A stretch of 64,000 nt of DNA from Pictodentalium vernedei (GCA_031216915.1 CM062290.1:384940718-385004717), one strand, 5' to 3'; counted from the stretch's first letter, positions 11,677-22,712 are shown. The notes: a model not told the origin generated them from the letters alone. Translations and numbers: made by a program.

Positions 11677-11820
11677 CCACACTAAATCTCCCTGATGCCA
11701 CATTTAGGTGACATTGGGCAATATAGTAAAGAGGAAACCTTTATCTCTGCTTGTCAAGAACTCAGAAATTTTTTTTTCCATTTACCAGGAGTTGACTCTA
11801 TGACCTATATGCAGTTAACT

Positions 11821-12194
11821 TGTCAAATGGGGGCATGGTGGCTCAGCAGGTAGAAGTGCAGGCTGGAAGCCGAGAGGTCCTTGATTCGAATCCCACCTGC
11901 GACAACCGCATTGTGTCTTTGGGCAAGACACTTCATCCACACTGTGGGGGCATGGTGTTGCTGTGTAATAAGGCATACTGTATGTCAATGGTGCACTTGT
12001 CTTCAACCAATGCTAACCCTGCTTGTGTGGAGTTAGTATATTGGGGAGCCAGACAGTTGCTCGGTGGTTCTCTCTGGATACTCCTATGGGTGGTTTCCTC
12101 CACCCATAGAACTGTCCAACACGAGGTGACCCTGGCTGTTGAAAGTGTCATTAAACCCCCCAAAATAAATAAATAAATAAATAACATGTCAAAT
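11821..12194 (+). mobile_element. SINE, tRNA-like head type 1, tail B
   Basis: Element 11829-12186 between TGTCAAAT copies. Head GGGGGCATGGTGGCTCAGCA with B box GATTCGAATCCC. The body includes GTCTTTGGGCAAGACACTTC. The tail is the second kind: CACGAGGTGACCCTGGCTGT ... CATTAAACCCC then AAATAAATAAATAA. Confidence 0.85.
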
Positions 12195-12409
12195 TTGTAT
12201 TGAAGGTGTGGCCAATAGTTTGGTGTTTTGAAGTTCTATGCAATTAGAAGGGTTACATGTATTAGATTATGTCCAATTAAGTAGACTCAACATTATAGCA
12301 TTGTCAGTATTTTAGGTTCACAAGGGAATGAAACTAACTTATCACAATTAAAATCCATTAACCATTTGTGTCGAGGGATCATTTAACTGGATTCATTATC
12401 GCATACACC

Positions 12410-12601
12410 TGTGGGAATTCCAGGAAGTGGTAAACAAACTCTGTTTTACTGGTAAGATAGGACCCAGTCAGCATTGCTTGGGGTGGAAGGCCGCTAAAAT
12501 GGGCAACATGGATGTAAACTGTTGTCTAAACTTGACTTTATCTCCTTGTTGTGCTCACAATTCTGCAGTGTGCAGAAATAAATAAATAAATAAATAAATA
12601 A
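12410..12601 (+). mobile_element. Retroposon RX, copy 1
   Basis: Headless repeat: CCAGGAAGTGGTAAACAAAC, GGTAAGATAGGACCCAGTCA, CTAAAATGGGCAACATGGAT, CTTGACTTTATCTCCTTGTT. It ends GTGCAGAAATAAATAAATAA. Related copies are at 13737, 15377 and 26068. In three of the four, the 3' part is SINE tail A. Confidence 0.65.
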
Positions 12602-13040
12602 GAGATTTTGTTTTCCACATCCTGGAAAAACAGCCCTTTTTAACATGATTTTTTTAAATTCTGGCATTTAATCATCTGATATCAGCAATGGACTTAGACC
12701 CCTGCACTCTGATGTCAAAATACCAAAGTTTTCAGCAGCAAATTTTTCCCAAAATGCAACTGAGAATTTAAAAAAATATATCTTGTTCGACAGAGCTCTT
12801 TGTTAAATTTGTTAAATTTTTCATTCTGCATGAGCAATGTGGAGTCAATGACGTAAAATTTAAAATACTACCAGAATGGCAGAAGTTAAATAATTTTGTC
12901 CCTATATCCCAATAAATTCTGTGTTTTGATTGGCCAGAATGCCTTGGACAAATAGCCATGGCAAAGGGTGCACCCAACATCCAAGGTATATGAGAACATG
13001 CAACATCCAGGGTTTAAGCGCACGCGGAACATCGGGGGTA
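12602..13040. other. no recognised feature
   Basis: AT-rich spacer with no motif-bearing frame. Confidence 0.5.
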
Positions 13041-13074
13041 AATGGTTTAAATGCAATCTTTACTCTTTTGCTCG

Positions 13075-13640
13075 CCTCGATATAAAAATCGAACCCAAAA
13101 ACCTGAAAATAATCACAAATATTATCAGATTTCCGATAATTTGATCACATTTTGCCGTAAAAATATATTAAATAGTCGAATAATGAAAATGAAACAACTT
13201 GAGAAAAATAAAATAAGAGCAAATATCGTCCCCTGAGTACCACTGTGTTCTATGTGCCAGTAGGCACATAGAACACATTAGAACTCAGGGGACGATACGT
13301 CAACAAAATACTGTTTACTTATTTCCTTAACTACCCAAGGAATGTAGCTCTATCTGTTGTCTTCTGCGTTTGTAAAAAGAAAACAGTTATCACGAATTTG
13401 GTCCAAGTAATTGCGGAGCGTATGAAATGCGTCCACAAATTTATTTCCTCTATGTTTGCAATGTGTTTCAAATGGGACAAAAACGTTATCTCCGCCAACT
13501 TGTATGGTATATGGAGATTTAATACCTGGATGTCTCATTTAAACACCTCGCCTGCGGCTTGGTTTTTAAAAACCGACATCCAGGTATTAAATCTCCATAT
13601 ACCATACATGTTAGCAGAGATAACTTACAACATGCTTTTT
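13075..13640 (+). mobile_element. Palindromic element PAL2, copy 1
   Basis: Starts near CGATATAAAAATCGAACCC. It carries hairpin P (13228-13293), then a second long hairpin at about 13487-13627: TATGGTATATGGAGATTTAA and CACCTCGCC on the left, with the matching TTAAATCTCCATATACCATA on the right. It is highly similar to 31440-31990. Confidence 0.7.
13228..13293. repeat. Hairpin P, full length
   Basis: Arms GTCCCCTGAGTACCACTGTG...GTGCC and GGCAC...CACATTAGAACTCAGGGGAC with a 3-base spacer; only two or so mismatches. Confidence 0.85.
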
Positions 13641-13736
13641 TCTGTAGTATTAACTGGTCATCGATGCAAAATCTTGCCTCATTCCTTCTTGAAACAACTT
13701 TCTCAGTTGAGTGATTAAAGCACCTCGGGGCTTCTT

Positions 13737-13926
13737 GTTTACTCTGGTAAATTAGTCCTGCTTTACTGGTACAGTAGGACCCAGTTAGTCACCAATGCCT
13801 GGAATGTAAGTCCTCTAAAATGGGCAACATGGATATAAATGCTTGGATCGACTTGACTTTATTTTCCTGTTGTGGTCATGATTAGCCACTGTGCAGACAT
13901 TTGTGACCTTAAACTCCAATAAATAG
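13737..13926 (+). mobile_element. Retroposon RX, copy 2
   Basis: GTAGGACCCAGTTAGTCACC, CTCTAAAATGGGCAACATGG, CTTGACTTTATTTTCCTGTT, then tail A: GGTCATGATTAGCCACTGTG and GACCTTAAACTCCAATAAAT. Confidence 0.7.
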
Positions 13927-14871
13927 ATATGTACACTCCACATGAATGCAACAAATCACAAAGCATTTTAGTAAAAATGTAACTACATCTATGCTTCTCC
14001 ACCCCCAAATAGAAAAAAATATATACATTTTAGCAGGTTAAGAACCTTTAATTTTTCACAACTCAACAAGAATTTTTCTCATTCAACACAAGGATCTGAT
14101 TTTGATCATCACCTTAACATGTCTGAATGTTATTGACAAAATGAAGGTCAGTGTAAATGCTTTGTAGACCAACTAGTTAGCTTTGCCTGATAAGTGTCAG
14201 TGAAGCTTTTCTGGTAATGATTTGTCTTGTCGTCCGTACATCGCCAGTCTGTCGACAACATTTTGTTTGTCTGAGCCATAACTTCTTAACCACTGACTAT
14301 TTTTTGATGAGACATTATAACAATATGTATTATCAACAGACAGTGTCGCAAAATATAATATGGTATGTGCCTCTCAAGGTCAAGCTCACAGCCCTATGTG
14401 AAGATGACAGAAAAACTTTGACATTTCACTGTCACTTTTGTCTGTTCCATATAACTTGGTATGATTAACAGATTTTATTCATACTTGGTACAATTATTGA
14501 TCATGACTCAAAGGTGTGTAACGACTTTGATCCAAGGTCATATTGTCAAGGTCAAGGTCACAGGCAGCAAAACTTTAATATTGTCATAATGAGATTTCAA
14601 GGTAACCATTTCTCTTATATTCTCTCTGTCTCATATTTATCCTATATATATCTGCTCTGAAAGTAGTGGTTCTGAGCAGAGGAAAAGAAGCTGGGAGGCC
14701 CCTTGAATGTTCAAATTTTGCCCTGCTGTATGTGGAGTTTCCTGCCTAGTACAAAAATACTCTGCTGGGAAGTAGAGATATAATCCTGGTTCCTCAGATT
14801 CCCTTAGCTTATCAAAGACTTTCAAGGAGGGTATTTGTCATGGTCCTTATTTTAACATCAGGTAGGCTATA
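13927..14871. other. no recognised feature apart from short AAGGTCA-type repeats
   Basis: AT-rich. Around 14530-14575 the phrase TTGTCAAGGTCAAGGTCACA is a short internal repeat. Nothing else supported. Confidence 0.5.
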
Positions 14872-14927
14872 TTTATTTATTTATATATTGATGTTTAAGG
14901 TCACATATTTATGCACAATGGCTAGGT
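14872..14927 (-). repeat. Solo SINE tail A
   Basis: Minus strand: TTTATTTATTTATATATTGA, TGTTTAAGGTCACATATTTA, TGCACAATGGCTA. Confidence 0.7.
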
Positions 14928-15015
14928 AGGCTATAGCTAGCAGTAGGAATTGCTTGCCTCAAAATTGTTAAGTAATTATAAAATATAAATGAAAGAAATT
15001 TAGAATATTGGAAGG

Positions 15016-15255
15016 TTAACCCATTACCCAACTAATCGCCCGCATCCGCCCGCGTAATATGCAAATTCAGCAGCTGAAAAAATATTATTTTTCGAAATAT
15101 TTCAACAAAACCATATCATGTGACCCCTCTTTGGAACGAGCTCATTCGAAAGAGGGGTCACATGATATGGTTTTGTTGAATTTTTTTTTTTAAATTTAAA
15201 AAATAATATTTAAAATAATAAATTTTGAAATCGTCTGCGTTGAGTAAAGGGTTAA
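15016..15255. mobile_element. TTAA-flanked MITE, copy B
   Basis: Element 15020-15251, TTAA on both sides. Sub-type with CGCCCGCATCCGCCCGCG next to the left end. Central hairpin AACAAAACCATATCATGTGA / TCACATGATATGGTTTTGTT around CTCTTTGGAACGAGCTC. Confidence 0.85.
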
Positions 15256-15376
15256 TGACAATGAATACTGAAACCTAACAAACATCACAAGCCAATTAAA
15301 ACTTTCAAAGTACATCACTATGATCACAAAAGTGATCTCTTTTGTGATCAGATCACAATCCATTCTTGACACACTT

Positions 15377-15845
15377 ACACCAGTGTCCCCATAGGAACCC
15401 CAGGAAGTGAAGCAGTGCTGGTTTCCTGGTGAAATAGCATCCAGTCACCAATGCCTGGGATAGAAGTCTTCTAAAATGGCAGCGTGGGTATAAACGATTG
15501 GCTGCACTTGACTTTATATCCATGTTGTAGTCATGATTAGCCATTGTGCAGAATAATGTGACCATAACCCTTTACCTAACATAGCGGCCAAAAACAGCCA
15601 GGAAATTGACAAAATAAGCCTACCGGTGCCACAGCCATAAATATCTTACAAATGCCCCGATAAAACCATACAAATATGGATATCATTAGAACCGGCTCTT
15701 TGAGCCAGTTCTAATAATATCCATATTTGTATGGTTTTGTTGAAAAATTGTGATAATTTTTTTCAAAATATGTGAAATTTAATTTATTTTTTAAAAAAGC
15801 TGTGTTAGGTAAAGGGTTAAGCACCATAAGATAAATAAATAAATA
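15377..15845 (+). mobile_element. Retroposon RX, copy 3, split by a MITE
   Basis: Best copy of the RX start: GAACCCCAGGAAGTGAAGCA. The body runs to CAGAATAATGTGACC at 15563, is interrupted by the TTAA MITE, and resumes at 15817 as TTAAGCACCATAAGATAAAT. Confidence 0.75.
15564..15820. mobile_element. TTAA-flanked MITE, copy C, inside an RX tail
   Basis: Element 15568-15816, ends CCCTTTACCTAAC and GTTAGGTAAAGGG. The left flank is ATAA (one change), the right is TTAA. The central hairpin is different from the other copies: AACCATACAAATATGGATAT and its complement around GAACCGGCTCTTTGAGCCAG. Confidence 0.85.
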
Positions 15846-16289
15846 TTTACACTAGTGGGTCGAGATTTCGTAAATATAATGCGGCGAAATCAAGACTGCA
15901 TCCAACAAAACAAATAAAACTATCATTTTGGATTCAATGTTGTTTTTCTTTTCCACAGGTGAGAATCTATAGTGTTGCAGGAAGGTAAGCAGACAGAGAA
16001 TTTTGATCAGATTGCGACCCATTTGCAATCCAATCCCAATTCTTTCTGCTTTTCTTGATCACAGTTCTATAATATAGCAGGAGTGTAGTTAAGGGAGATA
16101 ATCAATATAGTGCTTATTATTGAACCTTCTTCTCATTCCATGGACAATTAATATCAGTTATGTAAATTTATTCTGTGTTAAAGTATCAGTCTAGTCACAA
16201 GGAATTCTCCCGACAATAAACACTGCCACTTATTGTAATTTCTAAACTATTGAAAGGTTATTCACTTCTCATTTCTTATCCTGCCGTGT
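15846..16289. other. no recognised feature; possible short exon at 15959-15984
   Basis: AT-rich. A pyrimidine-rich acceptor-like TTTTTCTTTTCCACAG is followed after 26 bases by a donor-like GTAAGC. No protein match can be made from so short a piece. Confidence 0.25.
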
Positions 16290-17161
16290 TTAACCCTTTA
16301 CTAAACACAGAGGATATCAAAATTTATTATTTTAATATATCACATGAAATGTTGATAATTTCGACGTAACAACCCATGTCTTATTTCCTGATTATCAACT
16401 AGTGTCTACTCGGCATGTGGTCCCATAGCAGCAGCAGCAGCAGCATTGTATTCTTGTGCGTAGTTCACATGACATCAATTATGCCAACAGGTGCAAGTAA
16501 AGCGCATTCATGATGTCATGGTGTGAAGTGTTTGAGCCAACAAACTGATTGTCGTTTGTTTTGGGAGAATTTAACTACAATGGATTAAATAAAAAGTGTA
16601 AAAAACATTCGAAAATTCATGTGATATACAGAATCTTTAACTCATTTGATGAATTTGATTCACAACGAGCCTTTCATCAAACTCGTTTCAAAAAATCTTA
16701 TATCCAAACATCACTCGTTTGAGATCCTCTATTTCCGACACGAGGTGACACTAGCTGTTGAAAGTGTTGTTAAACCCCAATAAATAAATAAATATTATTT
16801 TATTTACTGTTTTTTTAAATTTTTCAAAAATTTCAACAAAACCATATCATGTGATCCTCATTGGAATGAGCTTGACAAGCTTGTTCCAATGAGGGGGTCA
16901 TATGATATGGTTTTGTTGAATGTTTTTGAAAGTGTTGTTAAACCCCAATAAATAAATATTATTTTATTTATTGTTTTTAAAAATTTTTCAAAAAATTTCA
17001 ACAAAACCATATGTGATTCTCATTGGAATGAGCTTCACAAGCTCGTTCCAATGAGGAGTCATATGATATGGTTTTGTTGAAAGTTTTTGAAAAATAGTTT
17101 TTTTTTCAACTGCTTAATTGGTAAATTATGCTGACGGTTGCAGTCGATTCATTAGGGTTAA
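16290..17161. mobile_element. TTAA-flanked MITE, copy D, expanded
   Basis: TTAA at 16290-16293 and 17158-17161. The usual 230-250 bp length is enlarged to 864 bp. Inside are a short GCA repeat (about 16423-16443), a SINE tail B (about 16739-16796), and a tandem duplication of about 170 bp carrying the central hairpin twice (about 16837-16920 and 17000-17085). Each repeat is preceded by AAGTGTTGTTAAACCCCAAT. Confidence 0.6.
16739..16796 (+). repeat. Solo SINE tail B
   Basis: CACGAGGTGACACTAGCTGT, TGAAAGTGTTGTTAAACCCC, AATAAATAAATA. A 5'-truncated insertion. Confidence 0.7.
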
Positions 17162-17555
17162 TATAAAATGGCTTTCTAATGGTCTTTATTTTTGGTAACA
17201 TTTTGTTGATTTTGCTGATCTTATATGGCTTGTAAAAAATGACAATGCTTGATTATTTTAGTAGCAAGGTCTATTCTATCAGTGTTTTGTTCTTTAGAAA
17301 ATTGATGATATGTCTTTATTATATGACTACCATAAATAGCCCCTCACTACTGCTGTATTTCAGGCAACAATTCTGGCACTGGAAAATAAGTCTTAACTAT
17401 TCCTAATTCATATCATGTCTACCTGAAATGGGACTCACATGATGTCATGTATGTCCTCTAATTTTGAAGTTGACAGTTTTACAAATGTGAAATAGAAACT
17501 TGAGTGCCTTTGCTCTGGACACTCCAGACAAACATTCCTTAACTGCGTGCATGCT
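17162..17555. other. no recognised feature
   Basis: AT-rich spacer without supported coding or repeat signal. Confidence 0.5.
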
Positions 17556-17660
17556 TGTGGCAGATATTCCTGCCCCCGACAAGATTTCTCTTGCCACTGA
17601 AATAAGTATAATTTGGGCTCATTTAATCAAATTCCAATTTTTTTCAAATTTTATATGCAA
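17556..17660 (-). repeat. Partial copy of repeat AS
   Basis: Reverse-strand match to 36480-36590 and 40430-40520: CAGATATTCCTGCC, TTCTCTTGCCACTGAAATAA, GTATAATTTGGGC. Confidence 0.6.
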
Positions 17661-17692
17661 CTTTGGTGTGATGTCCAGATGGTGCTATCAAA

Positions 17693-17940
17693 TTTCTTAT
17701 CAACCTACCTTACAATTGTTTACTACAGGCTTGCACTACAGTGGAAGACACCAACTCGGAAAATATACTCTCTCTTTGGTCTTTCCCTAGAGATTTGGGA
17801 AAGAAAAGTGGTGCAAAAACACCACGAAAAAATAAACCAAAACTGGGTCGAGCACCATCGACGCACACCCAGTAGGGGATGCTCTTCTCTTAGTACAATT
17901 CCACAACTTCCGTTAACCAGTGCGCAAGGCAGTCATCAAT
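17693..17940 (+). repeat. Left inverted terminal repeat, DIRS-like element 1
   Basis: Complementary to 22560-22712 over its inner part (for example GTGCAAAAACACCACGAAAA against TTTTCGTGGTGTTTTTGCAC). Confidence 0.85.
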
Positions 17941-18212
17941 GAATCATTCTTTTTTCGTCTGCTCTCCTTGAAGGACATACGGCCATTTGCATCACGAAAC
18001 AGTGATAATTCAACTCATCGATAATGGTTTTCTGTGATTGGAATTATGGATCTGAGGATCCTATAATAATAGGACTGTGTTTTATATATTCTCGTTATTA
18101 TTTTCAACCACATTTTCATTATATTTTATATATTTTCCGTGTCGCGCGCGACTTTCGCGTACCATGCGGTTCGGACATAAAAATTTTCGGTTGATAAATT
18201 TTATTATTATTA

Positions 18213-19500
18213 TTGGAGTTAGGTGTCAATGAGGGACTGTATGGACAGGATTTCTTCACTCTATTGAGGGCTGAATTTCTGTTTTTTGGGTCTCTGTCGG
18301 CCATCTGGGTTCAGTTTTGTTCCCGCCGGTTCTTTTTCAGCCACCTTTCTCTCGTAGTTGGGGGTGTTCTTCTACTTTCTGTATCTGTTGAGTTCACCTT
18401 TTTCTTCTACTGCTCTCACCTCTATTATGTCCAGTACGGTTCCTTTAGGGCATTGCCTTTTGCCCTCTCTTTTGGTGCGTTCTTGTGGCCATTCCTCCTG
18501 CACTTGCACAAGGTAACGGTGTCGTTTCAGGGCCTCCCTACACGACCACGTCTGGTGAGAGTCGGAAATGGCTGCCGACCGAACCCCCTGCTGTGTCCTC
18601 TCAGCCATTGAGCACAGGAGTTTTATCCCTGCAGGGGTCTGCAGAGATGTCTGGTAGTGTAGGCGTGGGGTGTCGGCTTCAGCCTTCCCTGTCTTCAATG
18701 CTTCTGGGTGCCTTTGACCATGCCTGTCGGTACAGGTGGTTGAAGCGTTTACAGCTTTGAACTCTAAGCTGAGTTCCAAAGCTATGAAGACTTCGTTCTT
18801 CACCAGGGCTGATACCTTTTTGCCTCCAGTGCATTATCGTTCCTACAATTCGTCGTTCTTCATCAGGGTTGACACTTTTTTGCCTCCGGTGCATTATCTT
18901 TCCTACGATTCCGCCAATCCGTCCGTCTGCCAGACTTTGACGGTCTTGTATCAGGACTCCAACTCCCAAGCCGGCCATTTTTCAGATGGAGACTCGGGAG
19001 TCTGTGTTGGGCTTATCGAGAGAGATACTGGAATGCTTTCTCTCTTCGATCACGTCGTCTCTACTTTGCTGCTTATCTGCTCCCAGATAAGTTTGATGAC
19101 GTACAAGCTTTTTGTGTGTGCTGTCCAAGGCGCTCATGCATCTTCTTACACGCATGCCTGTAACACGGCTAACTTGGAATAAGTTCGCAGGGATGCTGTG
19201 CTGGACACAAGCCGCTCCCTTCTTGAGGGGCAGTGCGCTGCTCTTTGATCTGCCTCTATCGGCAGGTCCGCAACTATTCCATGGTTCCGTGGCGACTGTC
19301 CAGGATGACTCCCAATGTCATTCCATAGATCAGCTGCTGCTTCGTCAGCTTGATCAACCTTCTGTTGGAGGCAGGGAGCCGTTCAAAGCCTAACAAGTAC
19401 CCTTCTGCTTCCTCTGCAAAGCCAAGGTCTGATCCTCCTGCCACCACTTCTAATTACTCACAGGGTAAGGGTAGGCATCGGCAGTAGTCACCTCGAATTC
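18213..19500 (+). pseudogene. DIRS-like gag-like region (element 1), shortened
   Basis: Position and strong similarity to 49075-51833 of element 2 mark this as the first gene of the element, a structural (gag-like) protein in DIRS elements. No zinc knuckle or other named domain is visible. It starts at MELGVNEGLYGQDFFTLLRA (18213, an alternative start upstream of a conserved block shared with element 2). It has one copy of the 49-residue unit that is repeated four times in element 2. It is about half the length of the element 2 region, so it has lost internal sequence. Frames change several times. Confidence 0.5.
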
Positions 19501-19508
19501 AACCGAAG

Positions 19509-20117
19509 TTGAGGCATTCCACTCAGTCGAGAGTGCCTCTTCCAACACAAGTCCCTTTCAACGTTACACGTTGGGAACTATTGATCATGGAGATAGGCAA
19601 TCTCCTGTCAAAGGGGGCGATCGAGGTCATCAAGAACATTCTTTCAGTGGGATTTTATTCCCGCCTGTTCTTGGTGCCGAAGAAGGACGGCCGACTCCGA
19701 CAGGTTATCGATCTGAGTATCCTGACCCAGTCTATCATTGCTCCAAAGTTCAGCATGGAGGCTTTCAGGTCAGTTCGCCACTCCATTCACCGGGGAGTTT
19801 TCCAGTTCAAGGCCATGCCCTTCGGCCTCAACCTGGATCCTTGGGCCTTCACCCGTCTGATGTCGCATGTGTTAGTCTTACATCGCACACAGTCCAGGGT
19901 GTCTTCTTCGGCATATCTAGTCGATAACCTCCATAGGCATTCCAATTCTACCTTTCTGGAGTCAGATGTCGACACCCTGTTGAGCCTGCTCACGTCACTA
20001 GGGTTCAGAGTCAACAAGGAGAAGTCGGACCTGGTCCCTTCTCTGTTGTTTTGTCATCTGGTATGGGCTTCCGTACTCAGCTGGATACGGTGGCGGTTTC
20101 CCGGGCAAGGGCTGTGA
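19509..20117 (+). pseudogene. DIRS-like reverse transcriptase fragment (element 1)
   Basis: Reverse transcriptase of the DIRS kind. Visible motifs are LFLVPKKDGRLRQVIDLS, FSMEAFRSVRHSI, VFQFKAMPFGLNLDPWAFTR and LLSLLTSLGFRVNKEKSDLV. Two essential parts are wrong. Between RSVRHSI and VFQFKAMPFG the block that normally holds the first catalytic Asp is absent. The YxDD box is AYLVDNL. The protein cannot be active as it stands. The frame shifts near 20050, after which the next part is read in another frame. Confidence 0.85.
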
Positions 20118-20700
20118 TTTTCTCAGCCTTTTGCCCTGACTCTGTCCCAGTCCACGTCCGCAACAGCTTGGATTTTTCCCGGCTGCTCGGTCTCTGCGGT
20201 TCGGTGACGGATCTCATTCCTCTAGGTCAGCTGCATGTCAGACCTCTACAACACTTTCTGCTCAGTTGTTGGAGGCCGAATGTCGATCCTCTGGATCTGG
20301 TGCTTCAGTTACCAGAGTCTCTTCCTCATCACTGTTCTCCCCTGACAGATGTTCAGTGGATTATGCATGGGGTTCCGTTGGACTTCCCCACGTCCGATCG
20401 TGTTCTGGCGGCAGTCGCCAGCGATCTCAGATGGGATGTGATGTTGGATCCTCTAGGTCCTCTTTCACGGGCATGGGACCAGGATCCAGCAGCTCTTTAC
20501 GTCAACCAGAAGGAGCTTCTTGCTCTTCTTCTGAGTTTCCGGCAGTGGATCCCCCGCCTTTCAAATTGTCAGGTCTTTCTGTTGTCTGAATTCAACATTG
20601 GTTGTTTACATTCGGAACCAGGGTGGAACGTACTATCTTCCCATGTACGAATTGGTTCGGGATCTTCTACTGCTCGCTCATGATGTCAATGCCGGAGTGG
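20051..20700 (+). pseudogene. DIRS-like RNase H region (element 1)
   Basis: Continues the polyprotein. VNQKELLALLLSFRQWIPRL includes the conserved Glu of RNase H. The next catalytic stretch reads LLSEFNIG, while element 2 reads LLWSDNSTVVVYIQNQ, so a short deletion has removed the Asp region here. The later HIPGRLNVLADSL word lies in another frame near 20710-20750. Confidence 0.75.
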
Positions 20701-21252
20701 TGGTTTCGTCACATTCCCGGTCGTCTGAATGTCCTAGCCGACTCCCTGTTCTTTTCCACTGAGTGGATGCTCCACATGGCGGTGTTCCAGTCTCTTTTCT
20801 ATCTCTGGGGTCATCCCCACACCGATCTCTTTGCGACTCGTTGGAACCATCAGGTGGACACTTTCGTGTCCAGATTATCTGGCTTTCGCCGTGGATGCTC
20901 TGTCCCTTGTTTGGAACGGTCTTGTCGGCTATGCCTTCCTGCTGGTTCCGATTCTGCCTCAGGTTCTAGCCCAGATACGAACCTGCAGTTGTCGAATCAT
21001 TTCGATCGCACCCCTGTCGCCTCAGTGGGTGTGGATCAATCTGCTCCGCTCTCTGTTAGCGGCGGTTCCAGCATGTCTCCCTCTACGTCACGACCTTCTT
21101 TGCCAAGGTCGCCCGAGGAGGTTTCACATCAACCCGACTCCATTGTGCCTTCGTGCATGTCTTTTGTCAGGTTCTGTCTCCTCCATAGCATTTTTTTCGA
21201 GGCGAGCAGTGGAGTTGCTTTTCTTCTTCCAGGAGGCACTCCACTGCTTTAG
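20602..21252 (+). pseudogene. Post-RNase H part of DIRS-like Pol (element 1)
   Basis: Includes HTDLFATRWNHQVDTFVSRL and, in a second frame (20831-21265), VDALSLVWNGLVGYAFLLVP then LRHDLLCQGRPRRFHINPTP and LCLRACLLSG. These phrases are characteristic of the end of DIRS-like polyproteins, just before the recombinase. I could not recognise the adenine-methyltransferase domain that some DIRS elements carry. Confidence 0.65.
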
Positions 21253-21255
21253 CCT

Positions 21256-22370
21256 ATGCGGCTAAGTGGAAGGTCTTCTGTCAATGGTGTGCGGATCACT
21301 CTGTTGCTTCTGTCACTCCTTCGATCACACAGACTGTGGAGTTTCTGGTATATGTTTGATTCTGGGGGTCTCCAGCCTGTTTCCATCAAAGGGTACAGGT
21401 CCATGCTTCGGAGACCTTTTCGTATGTGGAACAGCGTCGTATCGGCACTAATCCATGCCTCTCCAAGCTTGTTCGGCACTTTTCCTTGAAAAGACCTAGG
21501 ACTTTGCAGCTTACCCCAATATGGAATCTTTCTTGGGTGCTGCTCTGCTTGGGGGGAGGGGGGGGGGCACCATTCAAGCCTTTATCCAGGGTGGATATGC
21601 ATTTTCTCACATACAAGACGGCTTTTCTGATGGCTTTTGCCTCAGCCAGACGGGTTAGTGAGCTTCGCGCCCTCTCGGTTGACCCGGCCTTTTTCTGGAG
21701 CTCTCCCACCAGTGTTATGTTTACCAGTGATTGCTCCTTTCTGGCCAAGAATCAGATACCTGAAACTACTCCGCCTCCTATCTGTATCGGGACTCTTCCT
21801 TCTGTTGAGGGTAAACACCCTTTGCTCTGTCCGGGTCGTGCAATTCGCTTTTATCTCAATTGGACGCCGTTCTTTTGGAAGGGTAGGATCGATTTTCTGT
21901 CTCTTATTCTTGGTCTCTCCTGAATCCATTTCTCGATAGATTTGTCTTGCTATTTGTGCAGCTTCCGCTCATCTAGCGACTGGCAATTGTATTACCAATC
22001 GTTTTTCTGCCACGTTGTCTACCTCTTGGAGCTTATACTAACTCTGTCATGTTGTAGGATGTTATGCTGGCAGCCTACTGGAGAAATGCTACTTTCTCCA
22101 CTTATCTGCGACAGTTGCAGGAGCAGACAGAGGACCTTTGTCCTATGGGCTCTCTTTCTTCTGCTCAGGCTGTTGTCTATCCCAGCCATTCGGCTTCTTA
22201 CAAGGTCAGTTCCAGCTCTGTGCTGTTACTGCCCTTTCTGTCTGTGCGTCGCCTCATCTCTCATGGTCTTCTACTAATGTTTGTGATGCTATGGTTTGAT
22301 AGGCCTAGGGACCTCTTCCTCTGTCCACGGTTCCAGTGCAATTGGGCTATGTGTGGGTTGGTTATGTGAT
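21256..22370 (+). pseudogene. DIRS-like tyrosine recombinase (element 1)
   Basis: The integrase of DIRS elements. Frame pieces: KGYRSMLRRPFRMWN near 21385, then 21426-21923 with the box KTAFLMAFASARRVSELRAL, which carries the first catalytic Arg. The end, MLAAYWRNATFSTYLRQLQE near 22064, should hold the nucleophilic Tyr. Frameshifts separate the parts, and a G run near 21550 is one likely site. Element 2 lacks the Arg box, so this copy is the better witness for the recombinase. Confidence 0.75.
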
Positions 22371-22394
22371 TCCCTCCATCCTATTGTCTATTCA

Positions 22395-22480
22395 GCCTGT
22401 AGTAAACAATTGTAAGGTAGCTTGATAAATTTTATAGTAAACTTCCTTTCTTATTATACCTACCGCAATTGTTTACATGG
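22395..22480 (+). repeat. Internal complementary region, DIRS-like element 1
   Basis: GCCTGTAGTAAACAATTGTA, complement of the left end, is joined to TTCCTTTCTTATTATACCTA, the sequence that forms the right end in element 2. The junction is shortened by a few bases. Confidence 0.8.
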
Positions 22481-22554
22481 AGGCCCTCCCATCTTCTTAT
22501 TCAGGTAAGAATCCTTCCTCTCCACTGATCACATAACTCCTGTGTTGGTGGACT

Positions 22555-22712
22555 CAAAAGAATGATTCATTAATGACTGCCTTGCGCACTGGTTAACGGA
22601 AGTCGTGGAATTGTACTAAGAGAAGAGCATCCCTTACTGGGTGTGCGCTGATGGCGCTCGACCCAGTTTGGGCTTATTTTTTCGTGGTGTTTTTGCACCA
22701 CTTTTCTTTCCC
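22555..22712 (+). repeat. Right inverted terminal repeat (truncated), DIRS-like element 1
   Basis: Reverse complement of the inner part of 17780-17940; ends abruptly at 22712. Confidence 0.85.

Larger units (their letters stand above)
17693..22712 (+). mobile_element. DIRS-like retrotransposon 1, right end truncated
   Basis: A tyrosine-recombinase retrotransposon. The left end starts TTTCTTATCAACCTACC. The order is left inverted terminal repeat, gag-like region, reverse transcriptase, RNase H, post-RNase H module, tyrosine recombinase, internal complementary region, right inverted repeat. The right repeat stops at CTTTTCTTTCCC (22712) and is fused to a SINE tail, so about 130 bp of the right end known from element 2 is missing. 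All genes carry frameshifts or deletions. There is no target duplication, as expected for this class. Confidence 0.85.

Noticed and set aside
11829..11905. tRNA gene
   Set aside because: A and B boxes are present but the sequence is the head of a repeated SINE; no complete cloverleaf with acceptor pairing, and the same holds for the other tRNA-like heads.
18372..18978. Minus-strand frames of 99-143 codons in DIRS element 1
   Set aside because: Shadow frames opposite the gag-like region; no motif.
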